Of a stretch of DNA of 64,000 bases, positions 51,143 to 59,547 are shown in pieces. The stretch covers positions 744,001-808,000 of the forward strand of contig NZ_JACOPW010000003.1 of NCBI RefSeq assembly GCF_015461845.1, written 5' to 3'. The position numbers and the translations under genes are program-made. Within the stretch, counting starts at the first letter, position 1, and each line of letters opens with the position of its first letter. This stretch comes from Pseudomonas mucoides (GTDB lineage: Bacteria > Pseudomonadota > Gammaproteobacteria > Pseudomonadales > Pseudomonadaceae). The notes beneath the pieces are model-generated. The model ran no database searches, had not been told where the DNA came from, and was given only the letters and a program-made list of their open reading frames with translations.

Positions 51143-52756
51143 TCACGCCTCGTCATCCAGGCGCCGGCCTTTCATTCGCCGGCCGCGGGTAATCAGTTCG
51201 ATGAACTGCACGGAGCTCAAGGCATGAGCGAACAACCAGCCTTGACCGAATTTCACGCCTTCGCTGCTTAGAAACGCCGCCTGCGCTTCATGCTCGATGC
51301 CCTCGGCAATCACTTTGAGTTGCAGCGCTTGCGCCATGTGGATGATGTGCGGTGCCACGCCACTGCTGGCGGCGTCATGACCCAGTGCGTCGATGAATGC
51401 CTTGTCGATCTTCAGGCAGTCCACGGGCAGGGTTTGCAGGTAGGCGAGGCTGCAATAGCCGGTGCCAAAGTCATCGATCAGCACTTGATGCCCGACATCG
51501 CGCAACGCTTGCAGGTTTTCCCTGGCCACCACCACATCGATCAATCCCCGTTCGGTCACCTCGAAGGCGATCTGCTTGGCCGCGACACGGTGCAACGTCA
51601 GCAGGCGGGCCATCACCTGGCCGATTCGGGGCACCATCACATCACACGCTGCCAGGTTGACCGAGATGTACAGTTGCGGGTTGGCGCGCAGCAGTTGTCC
51701 CAATTGTTCGAGCAGGCGCTGCAGGACGAAATCGGTCATCTGGCGGATCTGGCCGGTATTTTCCGCCATTGGAATAAACAGGTCCGGGCTGGTCAGCGTG
51801 CCATCAGGCCTTCGCCAGCGCAGCAACGCCTCGGCACCGACGCAGTTGCGGCTGTCGAGATCGAAGATCGGTTGATACAACACCTGCAGCTCACCCCGGC
51901 GTATGGCGCCATGCAATTCGGCATCCAGCGACTGACGCTGGCGCACCAGCAGAAACACCAGGAAGCCGACAATGATCCCGAGTACCAGGCTGGCGGGAAG
52001 GAGCCACCACCACACTGCCGGCACGTGGATGCCTGTGCGTGGTGTGATCAATACCAATTGGTATTCAGGGTTGTTGGTCGGCATGCGGTAAATCAGGCGG
52101 GTTTGCGTGACTTGCAATGCGTCGCGGCTTTTGGGAGCCCAGGATTCCGTCGGTGGCCAGACTTGGGCAGCACCCAATACGGGAATGGCGCGAGTGCCGT
52201 GGTCCAGCACCACCAGCAGGCTGCTTCCGGGCGTCAGGTCGACCATGTCCGTCAAATGCCCGCGAGACGTCGCCACCCGAAAGTTGCCTCTGCCGAGCAT
52301 CAGCGCGGCACGGTTTTCATCGGGTTCGGTGGTGGTGTTCAGCCAGTAGCTGTAGGTGGGGCCCCGGATGTCGGGAGGGCGCAGCAGCGAAAGCCCTTCC
52401 TGGCGAGGACGGTTGGAGCACAGGCGGGATGAATCAATGTAGGCCGCTTCGTAGACGAAGCGGTAGTTGAAGCTGACCTGTTGCAAAGTGGCGATCATCT
52501 CTGCATCGCAGCCTCGAAGCGGCTGGGCTTCCAGGTCATCGAGGCTTTCGCGCAGTTGCCCGAACAATTGCTCCAGGCGGGCAAGGAAGCGCTCACCCTG
52601 AGCATTCATTTCTTCGCTTTCGTTCTGTTCAACCTGATGCATCGCCACAAACAGGCTGCCGGCCATCAAGATAGTTGCGCTGAGGGCAGCAGCCAGTATC
52701 GCCAGAAACCATGGGCGATAAAACCAGCTACGGAGTGTCTCTCGTGCGGCAGCCAT
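51143..52756 (-). CDS. c-di-GMP phosphodiesterase, CSS-type sensor + EAL domain
   Basis: Predicted PDE that hydrolyses c-di-GMP. I start it at ATG 52756 (MAAARETLRSWFYRPW); TTG 52780 would add eight residues. The 537-residue protein has two membrane helices (about 16-38 and 250-275) flanking a periplasmic domain with cysteines in RGCDAEM and RLCSNR. The latter is a variant (CSN) of the CSS motif. The EAL domain (about 290-525) has all catalytic positions: EALLRW, SVNLAAC, FEVTERG, DDFGTGYCSL, LKIDKAFI, AEGIE and GQGWLF. Disulfide state may regulate it as in E. coli PdeC; dsbA is 4 kb away. Confidence 0.9.
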   Translation of the reverse strand: MAAARETLRSWFYRPWFLAILAAALSATILMAGSLFVAMHQVEQNESEEMNAQGERFLARLEQLFGQLRESLDDLEAQPLRGCDAEMIATLQQVSFNYRFVYEAAYIDSSRLCSNRPRQEGLSLLRPPDIRGPTYSYWLNTTTEPDENRAALMLGRGNFRVATSRGHLTDMVDLTPGSSLLVVLDHGTRAIPVLGAAQVWPPTESWAPKSRDALQVTQTRLIYRMPTNNPEYQLVLITPRTGIHVPAVWWWLLPASLVLGIIVGFLVFLLVRQRQSLDAELHGAIRRGELQVLYQPIFDLDSRNCVGAEALLRWRRPDGTLTSPDLFIPMAENTGQIRQMTDFVLQRLLEQLGQLLRANPQLYISVNLAACDVMVPRIGQVMARLLTLHRVAAKQIAFEVTERGLIDVVVARENLQALRDVGHQVLIDDFGTGYCSLAYLQTLPVDCLKIDKAFIDALGHDAASSGVAPHIIHMAQALQLKVIAEGIEHEAQAAFLSSEGVKFGQGWLFAHALSSVQFIELITRGRRMKGRRLDDEA

Positions 52757-52831
52757 TATTGATATCCGAAGAATTACCAATGAGTTATAGCTGCTGATTG
52801 GGAAAAAGCTCTTACCTTCGGACGGGCGCCA

Positions 52832-53611
52832 TTATTTTGTCTGATTCAGGACCTGCAGGATCGCAGCGGATTCGGCGTCAGGCGTGCCGTCGAAGCGGGA
52901 AGGGCGGAAATGCATCTGAAAAGCCGCCAACACATGACGCGTCGCTACGTCCAGTTCACCGGTTTGTGGTGTGGCATAACCCAGCCTGGCCAGTTGCCCC
53001 TGGAACCAGCTGATGCTTGGCAGTTGTATCGCGAACTGGGCTTGCTGGCGCGCCACGGCCTGCTCGTTGGGCCAGACACCCAGGCCTTCGGCAGCCAGGC
53101 GTTTCCAGGGGAACAGCGGACCGGGATCGAGTTTGCGCAGCGGCGCGATATCGCTATGGCCGATGATGGCGTGGGGATTGATGTTGTAACGCTTGCTGAT
53201 GTCCTTGAGCAGGACGATCAACGAGTTGATCTGGTCTTCGCTGTAGGGATACCAGAGGCGCCCGGTGGGGGTGTCTTTGAAGCCCGGGTTGACGATCTCG
53301 ATACCGATGGAGCTGGAGTTTAGCCAGGTCCGGCCTTGCCATTCGCTTTCGCCCGCGTGCCAGGCGCGAAAATTCTCGTCCATCAGCTTATAGATAGTGG
53401 CGCCCTTGTCGTCGCCGATCAGGTAGTGACTGCTGACTTCGCCGTGGGTCAGCAGTTGAAGCGAGCGCTCCAGCGAGGCATTGGTGTAATGCACCACCAC
53501 GAACTGGATGCGGCTGTCGTAGTTGGCCGAAGGGTGGCTGGTGTCGATACGCGGGCCGCTGGAACAAGCGGCCAACAGCAACAGCGACACAATGAGAGCG
53601 AGATATTTCAT
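52832..53611 (-). CDS. ampDh2: AmpD-like N-acetylmuramoyl-L-alanine amidase lipoprotein (AmpDh2 type)
   Basis: Zinc amidase that cleaves the bond between MurNAc and L-Ala in peptidoglycan. Start MKYLALIVSLLLLAACSSGP at 53611, 259 residues, with a lipobox LLAAC (C16). Amidase_2 domain: zinc His in VVVHYTNAS near 39, glutamate in NSSSIGIEIVNPG near 105, and GHSDIAPLRKLDPGPLFPW near 150. The C-terminal segment (about 195-255) resembles a peptidoglycan-binding domain. It should lie on the outer membrane, facing the periplasm. In P. aeruginosa the equivalent gene is ampDh2, one of three AmpD homologues. Confidence 0.88.
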   Translation of the reverse strand: MKYLALIVSLLLLAACSSGPRIDTSHPSANYDSRIQFVVVHYTNASLERSLQLLTHGEVSSHYLIGDDKGATIYKLMDENFRAWHAGESEWQGRTWLNSSSIGIEIVNPGFKDTPTGRLWYPYSEDQINSLIVLLKDISKRYNINPHAIIGHSDIAPLRKLDPGPLFPWKRLAAEGLGVWPNEQAVARQQAQFAIQLPSISWFQGQLARLGYATPQTGELDVATRHVLAAFQMHFRPSRFDGTPDAESAAILQVLNQTK

Positions 53612-53713
53612 GGCAGTAGACGTACACACAAGACAGTAATGCAACAGTGTAACGTACTGCCTTGCGTGCCGACGGCAAAAGCCCGGTTTTAAACAAAATG
53701 GAACAATTGGACG

Positions 53714-55735
53714 TCAGCCAGTCTCCACCCGATTACGTCCGGCGTTTTTGGCGCGATACAGTGCTTGATCCGCTCTTTTCAGCGCCACATCGCTATGTTC
53801 GCCAGGCTTGAGCGTCGTCAGGCCCATGGAAATAGTGATGGTGACCCGCTCACCTTTGAAGTGGAAAGGGCAGGCTTCGATCGCGGCGCGCAAAGTTTCC
53901 AGCAGCTTTGCACCGACTGCCGGCGCTGTACCGGGCATCAGGAGTACAAATTCCTCACCGCCAAATCGTGCGATGAAATCCGTCCCGCGCAGGCGCTTGC
54001 GCAACACGTTGGCGATGATCTTCAGCACCTTGTCGCCTGCCAGGTGGCCGTAGTTGTCGTTGATGCTTTTGAAGTGATCGAGATCCAGCATGGCCAGCAA
54101 CAGGGTATTGCCGTGCTGTTGCCACTGACCGATTTCGTGATCCAGGCGTTCGCTCCAGGCGGCGCGATTGGGCAGGCCGGTGAGCGGATCAATCAGGGCT
54201 TTTTGGCGTTGCTCTTCTAGGTGCTCACGATAGCCTTGCGCTTCTTGCTCCATGTGCGCCACCCGTTCAGCCAGGCTGTGCAGCCGCGTCGCCACTTCCT
54301 GTTCGCGCTCGTCGCGCTGCTTCTGGTGGCGATCCATGGTGCCGAGCAGGCCTTCAAGATGGTTTTCCAGGACCCGCTTCAGGTCGTCCAGGTCTGCCGC
54401 TTCCTGCATGCTGCTGTGCAAGCCGTCGACTTGTTCGCGGATCTGCGTGTCCATCTGGCGCGCCGCAGAACGGTTGTCGGCGTGCCCTTCGCTGGCCGCC
54501 TGCAAATTACTCTGGAAAGACTCCAGGCGTTCGTTGAGTTGTTGTAAATAGACTTCGAATTCGTGCTGGCCGCTGTCGTTGATCGCCAGCATCAACGTTG
54601 CCAGATCGTCAAGGATCGGGATCAGTTCGTACCAGTTCAGGCCATGTTGAAGGCGATCGCGCATCGCTTCGGCTTGCGGACGGTAGCGTTCCGGCAGCGT
54701 CAGGTCGTCGAGCAGTCCCAGCAGGGTGTCTTCGATGTGCCTGGCGACGGAGCTATAGGACGGCTCCGGTGAATCGGGCAAGGCGTAGAAGATGTCCTCG
54801 TGTTCGGTTTGTTCCGGATCGTCAGTCGTCAATGCCCGGGTCAGTTCATCGGGATTGATGGCTGGTTGAACCTGAATGGCTGGCGCTGGAAGGGGAAGGG
54901 CGGGCTCTTCCAGTCGTTCACTGTTCGAGGGTGTTGGCGATTCAGGCGCGGGCGCGATGTCGGGCTGAAGAACAGGCGGGACAAACGCGACCACCTCCGC
55001 AGCGGGCTCCGGTGCGGGAGTCTCTTGAGGCTCCGGGGTAGTCACCGTGGGGTGGACGCTGTGCACCGCTGGCGGTGCGACTGGCGGCAGGTCCTCCTCA
55101 TCTGCATCATCGGCGTCACCGGCGTGCGCCATCTCGACAACCCGCTCTTCAGCCTGCACAGCCGGTGCGTGAACGGCAGGTGCGACGACTTGCGGCACTT
55201 CTTCATCCGCTTCGTGGCTACCGAACAATCTCTGCAGAAAACCGGGCCGGTCAGGTTCGGCGGGGTTCTCCAATTGCCTCAAGGCTTTGCCTTGCAGGCC
55301 ACTCAGTTCGCTGAGCAGAAGTGGCATCTCGCGGGCCTGACTGACTCGTCCATCGAGCTTTTTGGCGAAGCTCTTGAGCGGTCGGCTGACTTCCCGGGGC
55401 AGCGGCAGCGATTGCAGTTGCGCGACCAGCGCGGTCAGTGCGGCGCTGGTCTGGTTGACTCGGGTTTCCCGGCGCTGCTCGGAATCGAGCACGGCTTTTT
55501 CGAGTCGCGGCAGCAGGGCGGCCAAGCCGGCGTCCATGTCATCGGTGCGCACGACTTCGCGCATCTCTTTCATGCATTGGTCGACAGCGCGGTCAGTGCC
55601 CTCCGCCGCCAGCGTGCTGCGCACCAGCCCACGGCGCAGCAGATCGAGCCGAGCATCCCAGCGACGCTCAAGCTTTTCCTGTTGTTCGATGCTTTTGAGG
55701 TATTTCTCTTTCCAGCGCTGTGTTTCGTCGCTCAT
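53714..55735 (-). CDS. Diguanylate cyclase (GGDEF; DgcH-like)
   Basis: A 673-residue cytoplasmic protein with a long helical N-terminus (about 1-180), a Pro/Ala/Glu-rich linker (about 180-300), a conserved regulatory region (about 310-480) and a C-terminal GGDEF domain. The active site reads RFGGEEFVLL near 590 and an inhibitory RxxD (RGTD) lies five residues before it. The P. aeruginosa homologue is DgcH, from memory, a widely conserved cyclase. Its ATG overlaps the stop of the upstream EEP gene (ATGA), so both come from one transcript. Confidence 0.92.
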   Translation of the reverse strand: MSDETQRWKEKYLKSIEQQEKLERRWDARLDLLRRGLVRSTLAAEGTDRAVDQCMKEMREVVRTDDMDAGLAALLPRLEKAVLDSEQRRETRVNQTSAALTALVAQLQSLPLPREVSRPLKSFAKKLDGRVSQAREMPLLLSELSGLQGKALRQLENPAEPDRPGFLQRLFGSHEADEEVPQVVAPAVHAPAVQAEERVVEMAHAGDADDADEEDLPPVAPPAVHSVHPTVTTPEPQETPAPEPAAEVVAFVPPVLQPDIAPAPESPTPSNSERLEEPALPLPAPAIQVQPAINPDELTRALTTDDPEQTEHEDIFYALPDSPEPSYSSVARHIEDTLLGLLDDLTLPERYRPQAEAMRDRLQHGLNWYELIPILDDLATLMLAINDSGQHEFEVYLQQLNERLESFQSNLQAASEGHADNRSAARQMDTQIREQVDGLHSSMQEAADLDDLKRVLENHLEGLLGTMDRHQKQRDEREQEVATRLHSLAERVAHMEQEAQGYREHLEEQRQKALIDPLTGLPNRAAWSERLDHEIGQWQQHGNTLLLAMLDLDHFKSINDNYGHLAGDKVLKIIANVLRKRLRGTDFIARFGGEEFVLLMPGTAPAVGAKLLETLRAAIEACPFHFKGERVTITISMGLTTLKPGEHSDVALKRADQALYRAKNAGRNRVETG

Positions 55736-56610
55736 TCATGGGATCCGCGAAGGGCAGGACTCAACGCGGGCAATGCATCAGCCGTGAGCGAACCCGGCAG
55801 ACGAATCTCTACCGCGACCGGCAGGTGATCGGAAATGGGCTGTGCCAGCACTTCGACCTTTTCGAGGGTCAGTGTCGGGCTTAGCAGAATGTGGTCAAGG
55901 CAGCGTTGCGGGCGCCAGCTGGGAAAGGTCGCTTCCAGTTGCGGCGCGAGCAGGCCGAGGTCACGCAACGGGGAGTTTTGCAGCAGGTCACTGGCATGGG
56001 TGTTCATGTCGCCCATCAGCACCTGGTGTTTATAGCCGCCGATCAATTCGCGGATGTAGGCCAGTTGCAGGCTGCGCACGCGAGCGCCGAGCGCCAGATG
56101 CATCATGACCACCACCAGCGCCTCCGGACCTTCGCCAAAGCGCACCAGAATGGCCCCGCGACCCTTGGGCCCCGGCAGCGGGTGGTCTTCAATCGCCCAC
56201 GGGCGCAAGCGGCTGAGCACACCATTGCTGTGCTGGCCGAGTCGTCCGAGGTTGCGGTTGAGTTGTTGATACCAGTAGGGGAAGGCACCGAGCTGCGCCA
56301 GGTGCTCGACTTGATTGACGTAGCCTGAGCGCAGGCTGCCGCCATCGGCTTCTTGCAGGGCGACCAGGTCGAAGTCGCCCAGCAGGTTGCCGATTTTTTG
56401 CAGATTGTCGGCACGCCCGGTGTGCGGCAACAAATGTTGCCAGCCCCGGGTCAGGTAGTGCCGATACCGCTCGGTACTGATGCCGACCTGAATATTAAAA
56501 CTGAGCAAGCGCAGACGACTGTCTGCGGGCAGGCCCGTGGACTCCAGGTGATGTTCGTTGACCCGTGGATCATGCAGGCCAACAACGCGTTCAGTTCCCC
56601 AGCGGCGCAT
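55732..56610 (-). CDS. Endonuclease/exonuclease/phosphatase-family protein
   Basis: A 292-residue EEP-fold hydrolase starting MRRWGTERVVGLHDP at 56610; the ribosome-binding site is weak and the frame is open for another 37 codons upstream into dsbA. The catalytic landmarks are NIQVG, LQEADGGSLRSGYVNQVEHLA near 110, MGDMNTHASD near 209 and the terminal SDHLPV near 263. The substrate is unknown: DNA, nucleotides or phosphoinositide-like phosphates. Transcribed with the cyclase by ATGA overlap, 13 bp after the dsbA stop. Confidence 0.85.
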   Translation of the reverse strand: MRRWGTERVVGLHDPRVNEHHLESTGLPADSRLRLLSFNIQVGISTERYRHYLTRGWQHLLPHTGRADNLQKIGNLLGDFDLVALQEADGGSLRSGYVNQVEHLAQLGAFPYWYQQLNRNLGRLGQHSNGVLSRLRPWAIEDHPLPGPKGRGAILVRFGEGPEALVVVMMHLALGARVRSLQLAYIRELIGGYKHQVLMGDMNTHASDLLQNSPLRDLGLLAPQLEATFPSWRPQRCLDHILLSPTLTLEKVEVLAQPISDHLPVAVEIRLPGSLTADALPALSPALRGSHE

Positions 56611-56623
56611 GGCAGTGCTTCGC

Positions 56624-57265
56624 TTAGTTGGCGGCAGCCTTGTTAGCCGCTCGCTCTTTGTCGACCAGTTTATCGGCCAGTTGCAGGGCTTGCTCGGCAC
56701 CGCCGGCAGAGCCCACGTCAAAACGGTATTTACCGTTGACGATCATGGTTGGTACGCCAGAAATTTCATACTTCTTGGCCAGCTCTTTGGCCTGGACGAT
56801 TTTGCCCTTGATGGCGAAGGAGTTGAAGGTGGCCAGGAACTTGTCTTTATCGACGCCCTGAGTGGCCAGGAACTCGGCCATTTCTTCTGGAGTGACCAGT
56901 TTCTTGTGTTCTTTCTGGATCGCTTCGAAAACGGCGGCGTGAACCTTGTGCTCGACGCCCATGGCTTCCAGGGTCAGGAACATCTGGCCGTGTGCGTCCC
57001 AAGGGCCGCCGAACATGGCCGGAATGCGCACGAAGTTGACGTCGGAAGGCAGCTTCTCGACCCAAGGATTGATCACGGGCTCAAAAGCGTAGCAATGCGG
57101 GCAGCCATACCAGAACAGCTCCACGACTTCGATCTTGCCAGGCACGGCAACCGGAACCGGATTGGTCAGTTCGACATAAGGGGCGGCGGGTGCTTCGGCG
57201 GCTTGGGCAGTCATGCCGAACAGGCTGGCAGCGACGAGTGCGGCGCTGATGATCAGATTACGCAT
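56624..57265 (-). CDS. dsbA: Thiol:disulfide interchange protein DsbA
   Basis: Periplasmic oxidase that inserts disulfide bonds in folding proteins. The 213-residue precursor has a signal peptide MRNLIISAALVAASLFGMTAQA, the redox centre CPHC at 55-58 and the cis-proline motif GVPT near 173, as in E. coli DsbA. No dsbB is nearby. It is followed 13 bp later by the EEP gene. Its presence beside two cytochromes c and a CSS-type sensor, all depending on periplasmic cysteine chemistry, is notable. Confidence 0.97.
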   Translation of the reverse strand: MRNLIISAALVAASLFGMTAQAAEAPAAPYVELTNPVPVAVPGKIEVVELFWYGCPHCYAFEPVINPWVEKLPSDVNFVRIPAMFGGPWDAHGQMFLTLEAMGVEHKVHAAVFEAIQKEHKKLVTPEEMAEFLATQGVDKDKFLATFNSFAIKGKIVQAKELAKKYEISGVPTMIVNGKYRFDVGSAGGAEQALQLADKLVDKERAANKAAAN

Positions 57266-57359
57266 GCTTTACTCCTGGACAATTTGGGTCGCCTCGCGCG
57301 ACCTGTTTTCAGACAGGTCCTGGCGGGCTTGAGTTCTGTAGTGTAACGGCAGCGGCCAC

Positions 57360-57389
57360 AAAAAAGGGCGGCCAAAGCCACCCTTTTTA
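57360..57389 (-). terminator. Terminator after the cytochrome c4 gene
   Basis: Stem AAAAAGGGCGGC/GCCACCCTTTTT with one mismatch and a CAAA loop, A and T runs on either side. It lies 77 bp after the cc4 stop and before the dsbA start on the same strand. Confidence 0.78.
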
Positions 57390-57465
57390 TACTTGCTGCG
57401 ACGGATTAATCGAGCGTTAACGTTGCAGGAGATGTTCATCGCTCGCAACGCTCGATCAACCGGCC

Positions 57466-58077
57466 TTAGTGCAGGCCTTGAATGTAGCTGGACACGGCGG
57501 CGATATCTTCGTCGCTCAGTCGTTTGGCGATGGTTTGCATGGTTTTGGCATCGCCATCGTTGGTGCGTCCGCCTTCTTCCTTGCGGAAATCGGTCAGCTG
57601 CTTGGCGACATATTGAGCGTGCTGGCCGCCCAGGTGAGGGAAGCCGGCAGCAACGTTGCCTGCGCCATTTGGCGAGTGGCAACCGGTGCAGGCTGGCAAG
57701 CCTTTGGCCAGATCACCGCCACGGAACAGTGCCTCACCGCGAGCCACGATTTTAGGGTCGGCGGCGCCCACACTGCCGTTCTGCTTGGCGAAGTAGGCTG
57801 CGATATCAGCCAGGTCCTGGTCACTCAGGTTGGTCAGCAGGCCGGTCATTTCCAGAACGGTGCGCTTGCCCGACTTGATGTCGTGCAATTGCTTGGTCAG
57901 GTAGCGTTCACCCTGACCCGCCAGCTTCGGAAAGTTAGGCGCCATGCTGTTGCCATCCGGGCCATGACAGGCGCCACATACTGCGGCTTTCGCCTGACCA
58001 GCAGTCGCATCACCTGCAGCATGGGCAATGCCGGAGATCCCCACGGTCAACAGCAGACTCACGATCAATTTGTTCAT
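57466..58077 (-). CDS. cc4: Dihaem cytochrome c4
   Basis: Periplasmic electron carrier that feeds cytochrome cbb3-type oxidases. The 203-residue precursor has signal peptide MNKLIVSLLLTVGISGIAHA and two c-type haem sites: CGACH at 34-38 and CTGCH at 130-134. The halves are homologous (AGQGERYLTKQLHDIKSG / LGGQHAQYVAKQLTDFRK), as in other c4 proteins. A cytochrome c5-type gene lies 46 bp upstream on the same strand, so they may share a transcript. Confidence 0.96.
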   Translation of the reverse strand: MNKLIVSLLLTVGISGIAHAAGDATAGQAKAAVCGACHGPDGNSMAPNFPKLAGQGERYLTKQLHDIKSGKRTVLEMTGLLTNLSDQDLADIAAYFAKQNGSVGAADPKIVARGEALFRGGDLAKGLPACTGCHSPNGAGNVAAGFPHLGGQHAQYVAKQLTDFRKEEGGRTNDGDAKTMQTIAKRLSDEDIAAVSSYIQGLH

Positions 58078-58123
58078 CAGCTAATCCAACTACGGCTAAG
58101 GGTTAAAGAGTTATGGACCGGGA

Positions 58124-58414
58124 TCACTCGCTCATCCAGTGGATGATGGCCTGGTAATCCTCGGCACTGCAGTCCATGCACAAACCACGCGGCGGCATCG
58201 CCTTGAAACCCTGGGTCACGTGTTGCACCAGCGTCTCCATACCTTTCGCCAACCTCGGCGTCCAAGCTTCCTGATCGCCCTTTTGAGGCGCCATGGGTAG
58301 TTGGCCGGAATGACAGGCACCACAAACACGGTTGTACACAGCTTCCGGATCCTGTGTAGCCTGAGCGCTGTAAAGCGGTATCAAGACACCGGCAGCTAGC
58401 AGCCATTTCGTCAT
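58124..58414 (-). CDS. Monohaem cytochrome c5
   Basis: A 96-residue c-type cytochrome with signal peptide MTKWLLAAGVLIPLYSAQA, haem site CGACH at 31-35, axial-Met candidate M73 (KAMPPRG) and a C-terminal CMDC (79-82). That CMDC forms the disulfide typical of c5. It is a soluble periplasmic carrier, probably partnered with cytochrome c4 just downstream. It is divergent from engB across 191 bp. Confidence 0.92.
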   Translation of the reverse strand: MTKWLLAAGVLIPLYSAQATQDPEAVYNRVCGACHSGQLPMAPQKGDQEAWTPRLAKGMETLVQHVTQGFKAMPPRGLCMDCSAEDYQAIIHWMSE

Positions 58415-58605
58415 AAAACGACCTTTTCAGGGTTGAGAGCGTTCTGCGTTCTAATGCGCAATCAAGGTCAATCGCTCTCGTGAACTTCATCCTACGCTGG
58501 GACAAAGCGCACACAAAATCTGCGGCATTATATACTGGCGTCACTGAAACGGAAACGACACCGCTTGCCGCGTCCATTCCCGGCGCCGCCCACATCGGAA
58601 ATCCC

Positions 58606-59247
58606 ATGCAACTCAAGAATCCCATCCTCGGCCTGTGCCAACAGTCCACCTTCATGCTCAGCGCTGCCAAAGTCGACCAATGCCCGGACGATGAAGGCTT
58701 TGAAGTGGCCTTCGCGGGCCGTTCCAACGCCGGCAAGTCCAGTGCGCTGAACACCCTGACGCACGCCAGTCTTGCGCGAACCTCGAAAACTCCGGGGCGC
58801 ACGCAGCTCTTGAACTTCTTCAAGCTAGACGATGATCGTCGTCTGGTCGACCTTCCGGGGTACGGTTACGCAAAAGTACCCATTCCGTTGAAGCTGCACT
58901 GGCAGCGTCACCTGGAAGCGTACCTGGGCGGTCGCGAGAGTTTGAAAGGTCTGATCTTGATGATGGACATCCGTCATCCAATGACCGACTTCGACCTGCT
59001 GATGCTCGATTGGGCCGTCGCCGCCGGTATGCCGATGCATATTTTGCTGACCAAAGCCGACAAGCTGACGTACGGCGCAGCGAAAAACGTCCTGCTGAAG
59101 GTTCAGGCCGATATCCGCAAGGGCTGGGGGGATGCGGTCAGTATCCAGTTGTTCTCGGCGCCAAAACGCCTGGGTCTGGAAGACGCCTACACTGTACTGG
59201 CGGGCTGGATGGAGCTGGCGGACAAGGGTTCCGAGGCCGCCGAGTAA
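58606..59247 (+). CDS. engB: Ribosome biogenesis GTP-binding protein EngB (YihA/YsxC)
   Basis: GTPase needed for late assembly of the 50S subunit. The start MQLKNPILGLCQQSTFM at 58606 gives 213 residues; an in-frame start at 58480 lacks family similarity. GTPase motifs: G1 GRSNAGKS near 38-45, G2 T in SKTPGRTQ near 60-67, G3 DLPGYG near 82, G4 TKADK near 149 and G5 near 180. The engB-sRNA-polA order is conserved in pseudomonads, parallel to engB-spf-polA in enterics. Confidence 0.97.
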   Translation: MQLKNPILGLCQQSTFMLSAAKVDQCPDDEGFEVAFAGRSNAGKSSALNTLTHASLARTSKTPGRTQLLNFFKLDDDRRLVDLPGYGYAKVPIPLKLHWQRHLEAYLGGRESLKGLILMMDIRHPMTDFDLLMLDWAVAAGMPMHILLTKADKLTYGAAKNVLLKVQADIRKGWGDAVSIQLFSAPKRLGLEDAYTVLAGWMELADKGSEAAE

Positions 59248-59269
59248 GGCGTTGAGGCAAATCGCGGGC

Positions 59270-59411
59270 AAAAAAAACCCCGGACTTCTATGGGGAGGGG
59301 GAAGTTCCGGGGTCCAAGTTCCGGACCGCTAGGGCGGGGTCCAGATATCTGCCAACACTTAACACAACATAGGAGCATCGAAGGGCTTCACCAGCCATTC
59401 AGTAACTCTGA
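59270..59411 (-). ncRNA. ersA: ErsA small regulatory RNA
   Basis: The intergenic region between engB and polA is where P. aeruginosa encodes ErsA, a positional counterpart of enterobacterial Spot 42. ErsA is under AlgU control and regulates algC and other targets by base pairing with Hfq. On the minus strand here an AlgU-type promoter is followed about 140 nt later by a terminator: stem CCCCGG-ACTTC (59278-59288) with GAAGTTCCGGGG (59301-59312), then a T8 tract (59270-59277). Predicted length, about 140 nt, is close to the about 132 nt reported for ErsA. Exact ends are inferred. Confidence 0.78.
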
Positions 59412-59417
59412 GTGGCG

Positions 59418-59445
59418 GTTGACGGGATTAGTTCCGAGGAAGTTC
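59418..59445 (-). promoter_or_regulatory. AlgU (sigma-22)-type promoter of ersA
   Basis: On the minus strand GAACTT (59440-59445) is followed after 17 bp by TCAAC (59418-59422), close to GAACTT-N16/17-TCtgA. An alternative is GAACTA (59429-59434) with TCAGA (59407-59411), also 17 bp. Both would start transcription within a dozen bases of each other. Confidence 0.6.
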
Positions 59446-59547
59446 CAAATCCATTGGAAATAAGCCCAAGCATTTTTCGACATAATGCTGCTCCCTGATT
59501 TTCTGCCGCGGCACTATGCCGCAGCAGAAAACGACTGTTCAGACGGC

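Noticed and set aside
58077..58823. 248-codon open frame on the minus strand across cytochrome c5 and the start of engB
   Set aside because: It overlaps two certain genes in other frames and contains no domain.
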